A stretch of DNA of 64,000 bases from Nymphaea colorata (taxonomy: Eukaryota; Streptophyta; Magnoliopsida; Nymphaeales; Nymphaeaceae): contig NC_045138.2 in assembly GCF_008831285.2 (NCBI RefSeq), positions 36,509,115 through 36,573,114 of the forward strand. The letters are read 5' to 3'. The translations under genes were made by a program, and so were the position numbers. Shown piece by piece: positions 26,623 through 40,000 of the stretch. Under the pieces are notes generated by a model. It did no database searches. It worked only from the letters and a program-made list of their open reading frames with translations, and was not told the DNA's origin. Position 1 is the first letter of the stretch; the number at the start of each line of letters is the position of its first letter.

Positions 26623-29037
26623 ATGGCGTTCGTGATGAGGCAGGTGAAGGTGCCGCCGAACTCGGCGAGCCTCGAGGAGGCGAGGGCAAGGACAATCGAG
26701 TTCTTCAAGCAGGCCTGCAGATCCATCCCCACCATCATGGAGATTCACAACCTATACGACGTCGTCACACCGTCCCAGCTCCGCTCCACCATCTCCGCCG
26801 AGATCAGGAAGAATGCCCACATCACCAGCCCCAAGGTTTCTGTTGCCACCCACTCTCCCTCACTTTTCCCCTCACTTGCCTTTTCTTTCTGCATCATAGA
26901 AGATCGTTACGGGAAAATGGTCTTCTCTTGAATTTTATGCAAAGGGCCATAGTCGATTGGTAGCGGATAGGGGATTTTTACTTCTTTTTCTTTTCGTTCC
27001 GTATGGATTTTCTTAATACTTGAGTTGGGTTGATTTTCATTATGATGGTGATTGGTTTTAAGTTCCTTTTTCTTTATCATTCACTTTTGCAATTGATGAT
27101 CTGATGTGCACTATGTGGGTGTCTTCTTACACGATCAGTTGCTTGATGATAAGTGGCCATTGGTTTTGCTATTCAAAACCTGTTTCTCACCCTCTTTTCA
27201 TGTTAGGGTTGAAAGTTTCTATTTGAGCTTTCTTTCCTTTTCTACCCTGTTATATGCCTAATGCAAAGGGATATACTGCAAACATTTGAGACTCGTTAGT
27301 GACGTTCTAAGGAAGTATTGCACTAGAAAGGCAAGAATCTCCTTCGGAAGGGGAGAAATGTCATATTTTGATTTTTCAATTTTGATGTCTTACCGCATGA
27401 AAAAGGGAAACCTCATTCTGTCGTTCTGCACGGTGGGAGACTGTGCGAGCCAAATTGCTTCTGTCTTGTGTTAGTGCTCCATTTGGGTTCTAATAATTAC
27501 ATGAAGACGGACGGTGCTCAATCTCATGTCTCTGAGCTTCATTAGTCACCAGATGGCCATGACTGCCATCTATTTGGCAAAGTGCATCTATTGCAATCAT
27601 TTGAGTTCAATGTGAAAAAAACTCTACCCTGAAAGAGTGAATAAATACCATACCATGGTAGTTTTTTTATCGATCTCATAGAAGGTAGGTCACATGATAA
27701 GAGTTCCTCTAACCCAAGAACCGTAAATGGTCTTCATTCTGATGGTGAAGGAAAAAAATTTCATGTGAATAAGGTTAGTGAAGTCCTGACATCAAGTCCT
27801 CACATAAGTTTACCTGATAATAAGGTTGTGGCACTGTAATCCACCATTTTCATCTGCTATTGTCATGTTTTGAAATATGCAAACGGCTGATATAAAAAAA
27901 AAATTGGGCAGTTAAAATTGTTTTTGTCTGGCCTGGATAGTATCTAGTTTATTCAGTGTATCCATTCACTAAATCATTCATGACAAATTGTGGTTATGAC
28001 TGTTTTTCTTTTCTTGAATTCACCTTCGGAGATGAAAAAACAAGCAACCCATAATCAATGAGCTGGATATGCTCGATGACACTTGACATGCTCATAAGTC
28101 ACTTAAGATGTAGAGGAAATGATGCTTCCAGTAATTTCCTTTCGGGGAAGTTTTGACTTGCAGTCAAGCAACATTTGAGTTGGTCAATTTGTACGTCTGA
28201 AGCGGATGAACGTAGAAGTAACAATGATCAGGAATGCATCTGTGAGTATGCTGCCCCTGAATCCATTTCAGACGTTGTGGAAGTTTTGAAGCCAAGTATG
28301 GAACGTTTGTCTGAATGTGCCTGCTTTACTCATCCTAGATCAAGTCCCTTATGTCCCTTTCGTGCAGCATAATCAGAATATTTGTGAGAGTTTGGCAATT
28401 GTGCTTCTTAGGACAATCCATTGTTTTAAGCCATGTTATCAAGCAGCCAGCAGCCAGAAATTGGTTTCCTTTGTGTGCTTAGTGACCGAGAGATGGCAGA
28501 AAACAAGGTTGTATGCGGTGCTGATGTGCTGCCTCTTGCTACTTTTATGTATTACAGGTTTGCATTATGCATTTGGAGCCTATGTTTTTTTTTTCCATAG
28601 ATTAGGGTGATGAACTTCGAAGTATATGCTTCTAGTACTGGGTTTTCGTAGCATATAATATAATTCGTTACATAATCCCTGGATAAGTTTCCAAATCTCA
28701 AACACTCCAAGAGTAAATGATGTCTGAAAGTTGCACCTTTTTTGGTGCTAAGCGCCTTTCTTACTTTTTGTGTTCCACTTTTTTTACATTCTGTCTATGA
28801 ATTCATATTTTACACAAGCCTTGGTAACATTGTGCTGCTGGCACTTAACAGATAATTGACATGCTTCTATTCAAAGGAGTCGAGGAACTCAGCAACATTG
28901 TTGAACATGCAAAGCAACGTCATCATGTGATTGGTCAGTATGTAATTGGGCGTGGGGGCCTCGTGCAGGACACAAGCACCAAAGACCAGGAGACATCAGA
29001 GTTCCTTAAGAAGTTCTACAGCACCAACTACTTCTGA
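26623..29037 (+). CDS. Complex I subunit NDUFA6/B14 (LYR family), 132 aa, two exons
   Basis: Exons 26623-26835 and 28852-29037 with a 2016-base GT-AG intron in phase 0. The product matches plant B14: it starts MAFVMRQVKVPPNSASLEEA and ends in FYSTNYF. Residues 18-70 form the LYR/B14 helical core; the family LYR tripeptide is not literal here, as in other plant copies. By family knowledge it is an accessory subunit of the mitochondrial NADH dehydrogenase matrix arm and anchors mitochondrial ACP. Length equals the usual plant length. The start ATG is followed by the strongly conserved N-terminus. The last 100 coding bases and 3' UTR were copied into the tandem duplication that begins inside this exon, giving the dead fragment at 36123. 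Confidence 0.95.
26836..28851 (+). other. NDUFA6 intron
   Basis: The long intron starts GTTTCTG and ends TTAACAG. It contains short open frames but nothing resembling a known protein, and no clear transposon ends. Confidence 0.7.
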
Positions 29038-29718
29038 GCTTCGAAACAAAACAAACTGCACTGCGTCAATTCTATCTTCATTTGGTTGTCAATGCCTTTT
29101 GAGTTCTGGGAATGGACCTTGCAAATAAGATGCTGGCACCTTAAGCATTTTGGAGCAAAATTTTTATTCCTCTGAATGTCTCTCATAGTGTCTTGTGGAA
29201 GAAGAGCACAAAACTTCCAATCAAAGGGAAGAGAACAGAAATGGTGCTTTCTGTGACAAAGAAAAACTGTACTCTCTTTGAAAACAAGCCTTTCTGTGGT
29301 TCTTGATACAAGCTAGGATGCTAAACGTTCAGCTTTCCAGTGTTTCGTTTAGAACTCATCCCAGCCCCTGACGTTTTACCATGCCATCTTGAAACTAATG
29401 AAACCTGTAATATCCGGTTAAATAATGGCCTTTTTCTCCAATAGCGTGTGTGTGAGAGAGACAGAGAGAGTCTATCATCTCAACTGTTTGGAATATCATC
29501 CATCTGATGTCACTTAATTTTTTTAAACAGGTACACGTTTATGGCAAGCAAAACTTAATAGACCTCTAAAATCGGCCTTTCCAATGGGAAAATGCGTTGT
29601 GTTCTCACAATCACGACGCACTCACAATTACAATGGAAAACAAGAAAAAGAGAAGGCATTCAAACATCAATAATAAGAACAAGAATGAAACTGCCTTAAA
29701 ACGCTGATCCTACATTCA
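29038..29718. other. Convergent 3' UTRs of NDUFA6 and PPR copy A
   Basis: The two genes converge here, so the region should be mostly 3' UTR. A GTGTGTGAGAGAGACAGAGA run lies near 29444-29468. The same sequence in degenerate form follows the NDUFA6 relic in unit B. Confidence 0.6.
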
Positions 29719-32700
29719 TCATTCCAGCAATCCTGCTACCGCAATCTTGTTGCAACTGTTAAGCTGCGCCAGCTGAGATGCCATTGTTCCCTGTAGAAGT
29801 ATATTGTCTGCCTTCAGTCTTTCTGCGAATCCATATGCAGGTTGCTTTGCATTTATATATGCAAAGAGTAGCCGCCGATACGTACCAACCTTCCTGCTGT
29901 ATCCGGCCTGTCTGAACTGCTCGAAGATTTTCTCGGCATTGTGAATATCGCCCTCCTCTGCGTATCTATCTAAGATGGCCAAATAAGTGACGTACTTGGG
30001 CATTGCATGGTGTTGCTGCTGCAGAGCCATCTGGAGGATAGAGTCAGCCCTCCGCACCTCACCCGATTGCAAATAAAGCTTCACAATTGTGTCCAGCGTC
30101 AAGGGCCTCAGCCTGCCACCCTCTTCCAACATGCGCTTCACCAAATGTTTGGCCTTATCATGCAGCTTGTGGTTTGTATAAACCTTAAGTAACGCGGTGC
30201 AGATTCTCTGGGGCAGCTTCCCTCCACAGTCAATCCTCTTTTGAAACACTGCCTCTGCATTCTCTATCTTACCCAGCTTTCCCCATGCTTCAATGGCAAA
30301 TATAAACTCAGCATGTCGTGGATTTCGCTCACAGAGTTTCCAGATTCGGCTAACATCATCAGCTCTGCCAAGGGCAGCGTAGAGAGAAAGTAAACCTATG
30401 CAAGCACTACGTTTAACCTTTGATGGATCTCCTTCCATTTCCTTTAAGACTGCATCTACCTTCTCATAAAACCTGCCTTTGATGTAGTAGCTAGCTATCA
30501 GATATTGGGTATATCCATCAGGAACTATCCCGTCAGATTTCATTTTCTCTACAACTTGTTCCATCCCCTCATAATCACCAACTCTACCTTTTGCATCAAT
30601 CAAGATCTTATAAGTGAAGCCTGTTGGCTCAACATTTTCATTCTCCATCAGCAGTAGAACATCTGCAAATTTCTTTCTGTCAAGTATTTTGTACAGTGCA
30701 AGCAGTTGGTTACATGAAAATGCAGTCAGCGAGAAGCCTTTCTTCTTCATTAATTTAAACAACGCCTCTGCTTTGCTTAACATTTGCATGCTAGTGTAGT
30801 TGGCCAAGAGAGTCCTGTAAACCAATTCAGTTTGCATATTTGGTGGGAATTTTTCAAGGCAAAGTTCAGCAGCATGAATGCCACGAACTTTGGCAACCAA
30901 ATCTAGACGCGAAGCATAGTCTCGGTCAGTGAAAGGTAGGCTACCACTTGCTTCCAACCATTCTGAAAGCTGCAAAACCATGGATCAAATGTAAGAAAAA
31001 GAGCAAATGCTAAAGTTAACTTTCATCTTTTTTTGCTGCAGCAAGCCAATGACAAAGGATAAATCATTTTCTGAAGTCCATGATGATGATACACCAAACT
31101 TAAAGAGAAGGTAGTTGTACGTAATTTGTTTGGCTTCTCCTTTTTGTCTTTTAAGATCAAAGTACAAGCCTTGCCTCACTGGCATTCAAATAGGTGAATT
31201 TATCAAAGCTTGGCCAGCTTTATAGAAAAAGGTAAAAAAGAACAGAAGAAAAGGGAAAGACAGAGATTTGAGGATCAGCTTCAAGCACTATCTGCTGCCA
31301 TGAGTTCAATGTCTCTTTAAACATATGTCAGCACACATACAGACACAATTCATGTTTGCTAGTTTTTTGCCAGTCTCACCTTTTGTCTTCATCGCTCAAG
31401 AAAATAGAAAAAACCTACTGATAGAACAATTTCCTCTCACTTGCAGTAACGAATAGGAACCTTTTTCTTAATCTGCAGAGTGATAATAATGCATGCACTT
31501 TAGCTTCAACTTAGGTGCACAAAGTCTCGAGTAATCAAACAGAGAGATTCCTAAGGGGGTTGATGCAGTTGGTTGGGCTTTGGATGTCAAGAAACAGAGT
31601 TTAAATCCAAGCCTAAACAGGTATTCATCGGGAGGCCAGGGTACAAGCCACGGGGTTTTATGCCAACCTCTTGTCTGCACTTCCAACTGTACCTATTTGC
31701 ATCCTTAAAACTCTTTGAGCTGAATAGTGTCCAATGTACAAGATTAGAGGAACTTGTTATTTGTTAACGTGTTGCTTTATTTCAGTTAACAATTGAACAG
31801 AACTTGTTAATGTATTTCTTCATTTCAGTTAACCATTGAACTACATCTTGAGAATATAATTGCCAGAGAACAACCAATGGATCAGTAGTTTCTGCAATGA
31901 AGATAACAGCAAGTCCTTTGTGTCCATATAGTAACACGTTCATTGAGGCAACTTAGCAAAAATATAAACCTTAAATCTGTTCAATCATAAAATTACTTGT
32001 TTACTACCAGTCTACCAGCAAGCAAGAACTGCATTTTTATTAAGCTTAAGATATGGAATGCAACAAAATGACAAATGTGGAAAACAATTTATTCCTTTAC
32101 CTAATAATATCTATATTGAACACCATATTATTATCAATATTGCTCTCATCAAATGGGGTAGGGCTCACGATTCAAGTCCTCTTGTTCTGCCTAATATAAA
32201 GCTAAAAATAAATCAACAATCATTCCGTGCCCTTCTACAGTTTCATTAAATCGGTTTGGCAGCAAAATCAAAACACCATGACCTGAGAGGACAAGAACAA
32301 AAAAGTTGCTTCATAATTATCCTATCTGTTTCCATTATTGGTTTCGCACTTGTACATACAGAACATCAAAGCCTAAAAGATAAAAACAAGTTGGTAGTCC
32401 ACGAAGGTATTCAAGTGTGATTGCTTCATTACCAATTAGATGCAAGAACATTTCTCAAGTGGAGCCTACAAATGATTGCTCGCACAACCAAGAAAATTAA
32501 CATGAACATCCATGTGCTTTTTCCAATGTGTGCTCACCGTAATCAGTTTCATGTGCCACCATTCAGCTCTCCATTACGCTTCATACAGGAGGGTGTTGCT
32601 ATTGAATTAAAGGAAAGCAGAAAGCTCATAGTAAACATGGTCCCAAATTAACGTGCTATAATATTTTCTCGTTTTTTTTTTAAGAAAACTTCTTCCCTCA

Positions 32701-34406
32701 AGAAGCCTTCCAATAGGATATGATCACCATATAGCTAAATTTGGTGATTGGAGGGTGAGCAATTAATGCTATTCATCAAATCATTATGACATAGAAGTAA
32801 TTAGACCTCCGTATATCTGCAATGACAAACTAATTATTTCATTTGTATTTTGTGGAAATTGAGCATACTAAAATCTTCAAGAAATACCAAGGATGATGCA
32901 AATGATGTTCTAGGAAAATTAAGGAGAAGGTCAACTGAAAAGCCTTATTTCATTCTATTATTCACAGGAAAGAGGGAACAATCAGACACATGCGGAAGTC
33001 CACCTTTTCAGAACACGTGACAAAACTAACGATAAAATAGAAAACTGCTACTTCTACTGAAAGAAGAGCTACCTGCAAAGCCTTTTCATAAAATTTATGA
33101 CTGCGAAGAGTAGCCATGACTATTGAAACAATATCTCGGGTCACAGCATTACCTCCTTCAACCCAATTATCAATTGCATCCTCAACAGATTGAGGCAGAG
33201 TCTGAATGATAACCTGACTCAATGAGGAACTAGTCTTCTCCTGGAAGTCCTTCACTTTGGCACTAAAACCAACTTCAGAATCCGAGGTGTCAATTTCTGC
33301 ATGTTCCCTGGTCAAGTCCTCAGCTGAATCATCTTCTTCTGATAGCTCAGGCTCAGACACCAAATAGTCAACCTCCTCCGGGGCCTCACTTTTATTACCC
33401 TCCACATTCTCAGGAGTCTCAAGCTTTGAGAATGTATCATCTTGGCCTTCTTCATCTCCATTCGCCACTGGCCTTGCCTGTGAAGAAAGGAACTTACCAC
33501 CCATAAAGTATTTGGTGTATACAAGGCGATTAGAGAATCTCTTTGGCAAGGGGTTATCAGCAACAACGAAATGACCGTTTTCATGATTATTTAGGCACCA
33601 AACAGTGCCATTGCTTAAACCGTCCCGTTTGACAAAAAAGTTTCTAGCAGCAAGCATCTGATACCCCAGTCCCCTGGCACAACGACGAGCAAAGTAAACT
33701 AGTTAGTATAAAGTTTACAGTTATCTCTGATTCTCTGCTCGATAAAAAGTCCAATAATCACACCGGCACGTCTATGAAAATAAAATCATATGAAGCATAT
33801 TTAAATATGAAAAATTAAACAGACACAAACAAAGAATAAAAAGATATATCTAAGGTACAACCTTCATCGAACGATAAGCTGGGGGTTCAGACTACGGATT
33901 AATATATCAAAACCGTACACTATAGCATGATCTTCACAACAAAAGGAACCACATGCACAGTGAACAATATAGCAAGGTGTCTGGCTCCCAATCCAAAGGT
34001 TTGTCCTTCCAACATCTACCATTACATGTCTGAGGGAACCTACAAAATCGCTTGTGCTAAACCGTGCTGAGCTCCTCTAACAGAAACCACTTCTACACCG
34101 CAAACAATTCATCAAAATAATTTCTTGATTCACGATGAGACATTGAACGGACATGAAAATCTCGATTCAACTTAGCGAAGCAACCTGGAAAAGCCAATGT
34201 GATCAGATGCTTACGGCAATGAAGGAAAACCAAACAAATGAACGCACCCGAGAGCAGAAACAGGAAATCAACTAAGATCATTTCAACGTATAGATTGAAA
34301 CTTTTAGAAGCCGGAGCATCTTTTGCACGTTTGTGTGTGTGTATGAGAGAGAGAGAGAAAGAGACCTGAGAGGGTTGCTGTTGGTAGCTCTGCGAACTGC
34401 CCACAT
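29719..34406 (-). CDS. PPR protein, PPR596-like, copy A, 630 aa, three exons
   Basis: Exons read on the minus strand: 34406-34366 (starts MWAVRRATN), 33673-33073 and 30969-29719; all junctions GT-AG. Residues 1-50 are basic and suit mitochondrial import. Residues ~65-150 are acidic and low in complexity (SEEDDSAED). The last exon, from residue 215, opens with LSEWLEASG and carries about ten P-type PPR helices from ~265 to ~610. The order and wording match Arabidopsis At1g80270/PPR596-type mitochondrial proteins (~600 aa), which act in organellar RNA processing or editing; the RNA target here is unknown. The start ATG is favoured because copy B has the same MWAVRRATN first exon with the same phase. 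The reading frame is complete. Confidence 0.92.
30970..33072 (-). other. Intron 2 of PPR copy A
   Basis: 2103 bases, AT-rich, with no coding potential. It is colinear with intron 2 of copy B and shows the pre-insertion state of the copia site: the B flanks at 40519 and 46012 both align near 32757. It also holds one copy of the block that is doubled in copy B near 39784-40440. Confidence 0.8.
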
Positions 34407-36122
34407 GGGGGAAACGCCCACAACAACCTCTCGACGCCGAACCCACGGAGTGGTGCTGCTGTGAAGGGAGCTGAACCGCGTTTCGCTCCAATTCCACTTG
34501 GGCGAGCCTAAGCCGCCGTGTCTGGGAACCGGATTACCCCAAAACGCTCTTGCTTCTTATGCTCAATAAAATGGTATTTCGACCAAATCACTTCCTACAA
34601 ACGAGTTCATACGATGAGCAATGAGATTCACACCCCTCGAGTTATTTTGACAAGGTTTGATAAATTATTCTTTAATTTATTTGGATTGGATATGATTGTC
34701 TTTTGGCATCTTTTCTCATATTAAGTCCAACAGGTGAGTCTTTTTTGTGTTCTTAGTAGTGGCATCTGACAACCGAGCATTCTCTTATCACCCTATTCAT
34801 TTGTTCTAAATTTGACATGTCTTCCCTTAGTGTTTGGAATAATTTTATCTCTCACACTTCTTCTTCTCACTTTTGGTGCGACCTGCTTTCTGCCTTTTTC
34901 ATTTTCCTCTGGCTCGCTGACCTCCCTTCATTTACACCATCATCTTGGCCTTTTCCACATTTCTAGGGATTCATTTTTTCTTCTTGCTACCTAACTTCCT
35001 TTGATTCTTCTGTTGCGTTGCTCCCACCTTGGCCCCTTTGGTTCACAAGCCCTTCTTCTCGTGCCATTGCTTTTGTCTGACTTCTTTTCTTGCTAGCCTC
35101 ATTAACACTTTTGACCACTTACAACACATTGACATCAGTTTAGCTAACCAGTGTCTCATCTGTCTCACTGCAGCTTAGTCTCGGGTCCACCTTTTTATTG
35201 TTTGCCATTTCTTCCTGAGTGTTCTTGCCTTTGCATGGCCTTCCCTTGTTAGCAGTCTTCTAAACTCACCCTCTATTCGCCTTTTTTTTCACTTTTCTCC
35301 TTCCCCCCACCTATCTGCTTCATGGGGGTGAGTCAGAAAGTTGTGGCTCATTTTCTTTTGGTGGTGCATTTGAGAGGAGCGCAACAACAGGGTTTTCAAT
35401 AACACTTTCTCATTGCCGGATGTTGTGGCTCGTCTAGTGCAGGGGGATGTCCATTTGCTTTTTGGCTACGGCGTCCTCCTTCGTCTATAGTTGGGTAACT
35501 GTGTTGCACCATCTTCCACTCTCTCTACCTATTCTTTTTTTCGTTGTATTGTTCAATTATCTTGTATGTTCGTATTTTATTTTTATTTTTGCGGTTTGTT
35601 CATGTATTTAGGGGACTTCTTGTCCCCAAATTTTGTTATGAATTTTCATTTTATGAGCACACTCATTAGTCATCCCAGTTAAAAAAGGAAAAATGGACTA
35701 ATTGTCATTTTCCTCGGCCTCATTATAGGAACAAAAATCAGTATAGGTTTCGGTTTCCAAATGAATGCTTTTACCGGTTTGTGAAAAGAAGTGAATGGTT
35801 TATTTGATAAGCTGATTCTAACAAAATGGATTCCCTTTTATGTCGAAGAGTAGGACAACTGAAGAACCCAATAGTTTTCCAAAAAAAATTGCAGAATTGG
35901 CTGAATAGAGTTGAATCAGCACCTTCCTTCAATTTGGCAAGTTCAAAGTTCAAATTTTCTCAAAACAATCCAGAAAATTATTTTAAAAAAATCGAAACAG
36001 TTGCCGAAGAAATTAAAAGATGATTTATAAGGTTCAATTACATGGAAAAATATCATTCGTAAATGCATGTAAGTAAGAAGAAAATCTAAGATAATTAAGA
36101 ACATCTAAAAAAGAGTGATAGT
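34407..36122. other. Upstream region of PPR copy A, up to the duplication junction
   Basis: The first ~330 bases contain the likely PPR-A promoter and leader; GCGAGCCTAAGCCG(C/T)CG is conserved with copy B near 47870. 34740-35670 is T- and C-rich and unmatched in unit B. 35430-35670 is the second copy of the interspersed repeat. 35720-36110 matches the far end of unit B. The unit A/unit B junction lies at about 36095-36120. Confidence 0.6.
35430..35670. repeat. Interspersed repeat, copy 2
   Basis: Matches 25030-25270 in the same orientation, ending GACTTCTTGTCCCCAAATTT and then a TTTTCATTTTAT stretch. It lies in the part of unit A that has no partner in unit B. Confidence 0.55.
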
Positions 36123-36224
36123 TAGTATGTAACTGGGCAAAAGGGCCTCGTCAAAGATACAAGCGCGAAAGACCAGGGGACGTCAAAGTTCTTGAAAAAT
36201 TTCTCCAGCACCAACTACTTCCTA
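36123..36224 (+). pseudogene. NDUFA6 exon 2 relic
   Basis: About 34 codons corresponding to the C-terminal end of NDUFA6 can be aligned without gaps. The codon matching CAG (Gln) of the parent is TAG, the parental TGA stop has become CTA, and several amino acids differ. There is no promoter or first exon. It is the truncated edge of the tandem duplication and should not be functional. Confidence 0.88.
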
Positions 36225-37013
36225 GTTTGGAACGAAAACAAACTGCTTTATTGTGTCAACTTTTATCCTCTTGGTTGCCAATGCTTTCGAATTCTGGGAA
36301 TGGACCTTTGTAAATACGATGCTGGCACCTTGATCATTTTGGAATGATTTGTTGCACTCTGATAGTATTTTGAGGAAGAATATCAGATAACTTCCAATCA
36401 CAGGTAGAGCACAAAATTGTCATGCTGTACTGCTCCACTTTTTAAGTTAATTGACTCAGGAGGAAGAGCCTGCAGTAGGGCCGTTCGGCATAGGTAGAGA
36501 ACAAAAACGGTGCTTTAGTTGCCATTTTTCCTGAGTGTTTCTGTAGTTCTCGCGACAAGCAAGGATGCTAAACGTTCGTTTTTCCAATGTTTCATTAGAA
36601 CTCATCTTATCCCTAGACGAATTTATTATACCATCTTGAAACTATGAATCTGATAATGTCCGGTAGTTAAAGTAATGGAGGTTTTCTTATTGAGCCATTA
36701 GCGTCGCCTCCTTTTGACGAGCTAATCGATGGTCATATGGTCTGCCGTGGATCCCAAACCACCATAACAAGTGCACAGTACCTTCGATACGAGAGAGAAA
36801 GAGACCGTATCATCTCACCTGTTCCGAGGTCAGTTAAAAATCTCAAACAGGTATACATTATGGAAACAAAAGTTAATGGGAGCCCTAAAACCTCAATGGA
36901 AAAAAGCAACGTGTTTTCAAAATTACGATGGAAATTAAAAACAAAAAAAGGCATTCACGCATTAATCATAAGAACCAGCTTTAAACTGCCTTAAGGCGCT
37001 GATCATACAGTTC
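36225..37013. other. NDUFA6-derived 3' UTR copy and PPR-B 3' region
   Basis: The sequence is a diverged copy of 29038-29718 with several indels. It should supply the PPR-B 3' UTR on the minus strand. No gene is seen. Confidence 0.6.
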
Positions 37014-40000
37014 TCATTCCAGCAATTCCGCTACCGCAAACTTGTGGCAGCTGTTAAGTAGCGCCAGCTGAGATGCCATTGCTCCCTGTGGAAGTATATT
37101 ATCGGCCTTCAGTCTTTCTGCAAATCCGTATGCAGGTTCCTTTGCATTAACATAAGCAATGAGGAGCCGCCGATATGCTCCAACTTTGCTCGTGTATCCA
37201 GCCCGCCTTGACTGCTCAAAGATTTTTTCAGCATTGTGAATATCGCCTTTCTCTGCGTATCCACCCAAGATGGCGAAGTAAGTGACGTACATGGGCCTTG
37301 CATTCTTTTGCTGCACAGCCATCTGCAGGACAGAATCAGCCTTCTGCACTTCACCTGACCGCAAATAAAGCTTCACAACTGCATCCAGTGTCAAGGGCAT
37401 CAGTCCGCCACCCTCAACCAACATGCGCTTCACCAATTTTTTGGCTTTATCCAGCAGCTTGTGATTTGTATAAACCTTCAGTAAAGCGGTGCAGATTTTC
37501 TGGGGAAGCTTGCCTCCATGCTCGGTCCTCTTCTCAAACACTGCCTCGGCATTCTCTATCTTACCCAGCTTCCCCCAGGCTTCAATGGCAAAGATAGACT
37601 CTGCCGGTTGTGGATTTGCCCCACACAGTTCCCAGATACGGCTAACATCATCTGATCTGCCAAGGTTGGCATAGAGAGAAAGCAAACCCCTACGCACACC
37701 ACCCCTAACCTTTGACGAATCTCCTTCCATTTCCTTTAGGATTGGATCTACCTTCTCGTGTAACCGGCCTTTGATGTAGTAGCTAGCTAACAGATATTGG
37801 GTATATCCATCAGGAACTAATCCATCAGATTTCATTTTCTCCACAACCTGTTCCATCCCCTCATAATCACCAACCCTTCCTTTTGCATCGATCAAGATCT
37901 TGTAAGTGACCAGTGTAGGCTTGACGTTTTCCTTCTCCATCAGCAGTAGGACATCAGCAAGTTTCTCCCTGTCAAGTATTTTGTACAGCGCAAGTAGTTG
38001 GTTACATGAAAATGCAGTCAAGGGAAAGCCTTTCTTCTGCATTAACTTAAACAATGCCTCCGCTTTCCTTAACATTTGCATGCTAGTGTAATTGGCCAAG
38101 AGAGTCCTGTAAACTAATTCAGTTTGCATGGTTGGTGGAATGCTTTTCAGAAAACGTTTAGCAGCATGAATACCATAAACTTTGGCAACCAAATCCATGC
38201 GAGAAGCATAATCTCGGTCAGTCAAAGGTAAGGTCCCGCTCGCTTCCAACCATTCTGAAAGCTGCAAAACCATGAGATCAAAGGTAAGAGGAACAAACAC
38301 TAAACTTGACTTTCATTTTCGCTGCAGCAAGCCAATGACCAAGAAAAATCATTTTCTGAAGCCAATACGGAGGAACAATATAGAACAAATTCAACAATTT
38401 AGGCAATTAAATTGAATAAAAGAAAAGGTTGGTGATGATTCACTGTACTTTTCACAAAGAGAAGGTACTTGTATGTTATCTTTTTCTATTTCTTCCTTTC
38501 GTCTTTTAAGATCAAATGACAAGCCTTTCCTTGCTGGTATTCAAATAGGTAAATTTATCAAAGCTTGGCGAGCGGATAGAAAAAGAGAAAAAAGAAAAGG
38601 GAAAAGAAAAGAATTTGAGAATCAGAATTAAGCACCATCTGCTATGATTAGTTAAATGTCTCTCAAAACATATGTAAATACATGTACAAACAATTGAAAG
38701 CAAGTATGCTTTTATTTTTGGCCACATAAAAGTCTCTCACCTTTTGTCTTCATCCACTAGAATAGAATCCTACTGCCCAGTTTTAGACATCTCATATGAA
38801 CAATTCCCTCGCTGGTGAAGTAATGAATAGGTAACTTTTTCTTAATCTGTAGCAGTAGAACAGGTATTCTAACTTCAACGTAGGTCCACAAAGAATCAAA
38901 TAACTGGACAAGGAGAGCCCAAGGTGGTTGATGGAGTGGGTTGGGCTTTGGCTATCAGAGAAACATAATCTAATCTCATGGGCACCACCTTCTATGCGAG
39001 CCTAAGCAGACAGATGCAATATGTCCTGGGGGCCAGGACACCAGCCATGCGGTTTTAAACTGACAGGCGTGCAACTAAGTCTGACATGCCAGGCGCGGCT
39101 TCCTGATATTGGAAAGGAAAAGAACTGAACAAGGATAACCATCAAATCACTCCCTAGTCCCTGCCTTTTGTCTGCACTTTCTAATACACCTGTTCTCATC
39201 CTTGACTCTTTCAGCTGATCGGTGTCCAATGTACAAGATTTGAGGGACTTATTAATGTATTTATTGATTTCAGTTAACAACTTAAAAAGATCATGAGCAT
39301 ATAATTGCCAGAGAAAAGAGCTAGTTGATCGGTGGCTTCTAGAGTGAATGTAACAGCAAGTTATTTAACAGCAAGTTATTTATGTCCAAATGTTAACACG
39401 CTCACTCAGGCCACTTGACAAAAACATAACCATGAAAACTGATCACCCTAAACCTACTAGTCTACTGCCAGCACACTGCAAGCAGTGAGTTCTTATTAAG
39501 CTTCAACGGCAAAATCTGGATATTAATCTAATGCCTTACCTATTAATTTATCTGTCCAGGACACCAAATTATCATCATTGCTGCCATCAGCTCTCACTCA
39601 ATGGGTTCAGCCAACCAGATCAAATACTATTGGTCTTTCTAATATAAAGCTAAAATTACAATCAACCATCTTTGAATATCCTTCTAGGGTTTCATTAAAT
39701 TGGTTTCACAACAAACCAAAAACACCACGTGTTTCCGCTCATAAGCTGAGAGGACAAGGACAAAAAAGTTGCTTCATTGACATTCAAGAATATATTAAAA
39801 GAAATTACCAACCTGGGGCCAAAGTATACCTGTTTCTAATATTAGTTTGGTATTTACAAGTAGTGCTATAGAACGTCAAAGCTAGAAGATTAAAGCAAGT
39901 GGTAGTCTATTGCGGTATTCAAGTGTGAGATTGCTGGATTGCAACGATGCAATATCATTTGTTAGGAGGAGCCTACAACAGATCACTTGCATAACCCAGG

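Larger units (their letters stand above)
28930..36110. repeat. Unit A of the NDUFA6-PPR tandem duplication
   Basis: Starts inside NDUFA6 exon 2 and runs through PPR copy A to about 36110. Colinear matches with unit B (36121-48410) include the NDUFA6 tail and 3' UTR (GAATTCTGGGAATGGACC-type text near 29110 and 36294), all three PPR exons, both introns, and the promoter-side sequence (about 35720-36090 matching 48020-48400). A block around 34740-35670 has no counterpart in unit B and overlaps the interspersed repeat, so it is probably a later insertion in unit A or a loss from B. Confidence 0.9.

Noticed and set aside
34093-34497. 134-residue minus-strand frame starting MELERNAVQL
   Set aside because: It covers PPR-A exon 1 in a different frame. 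The MWAVRRATN frame from 34406 joins in phase to exon 2 and is shared by copy B.
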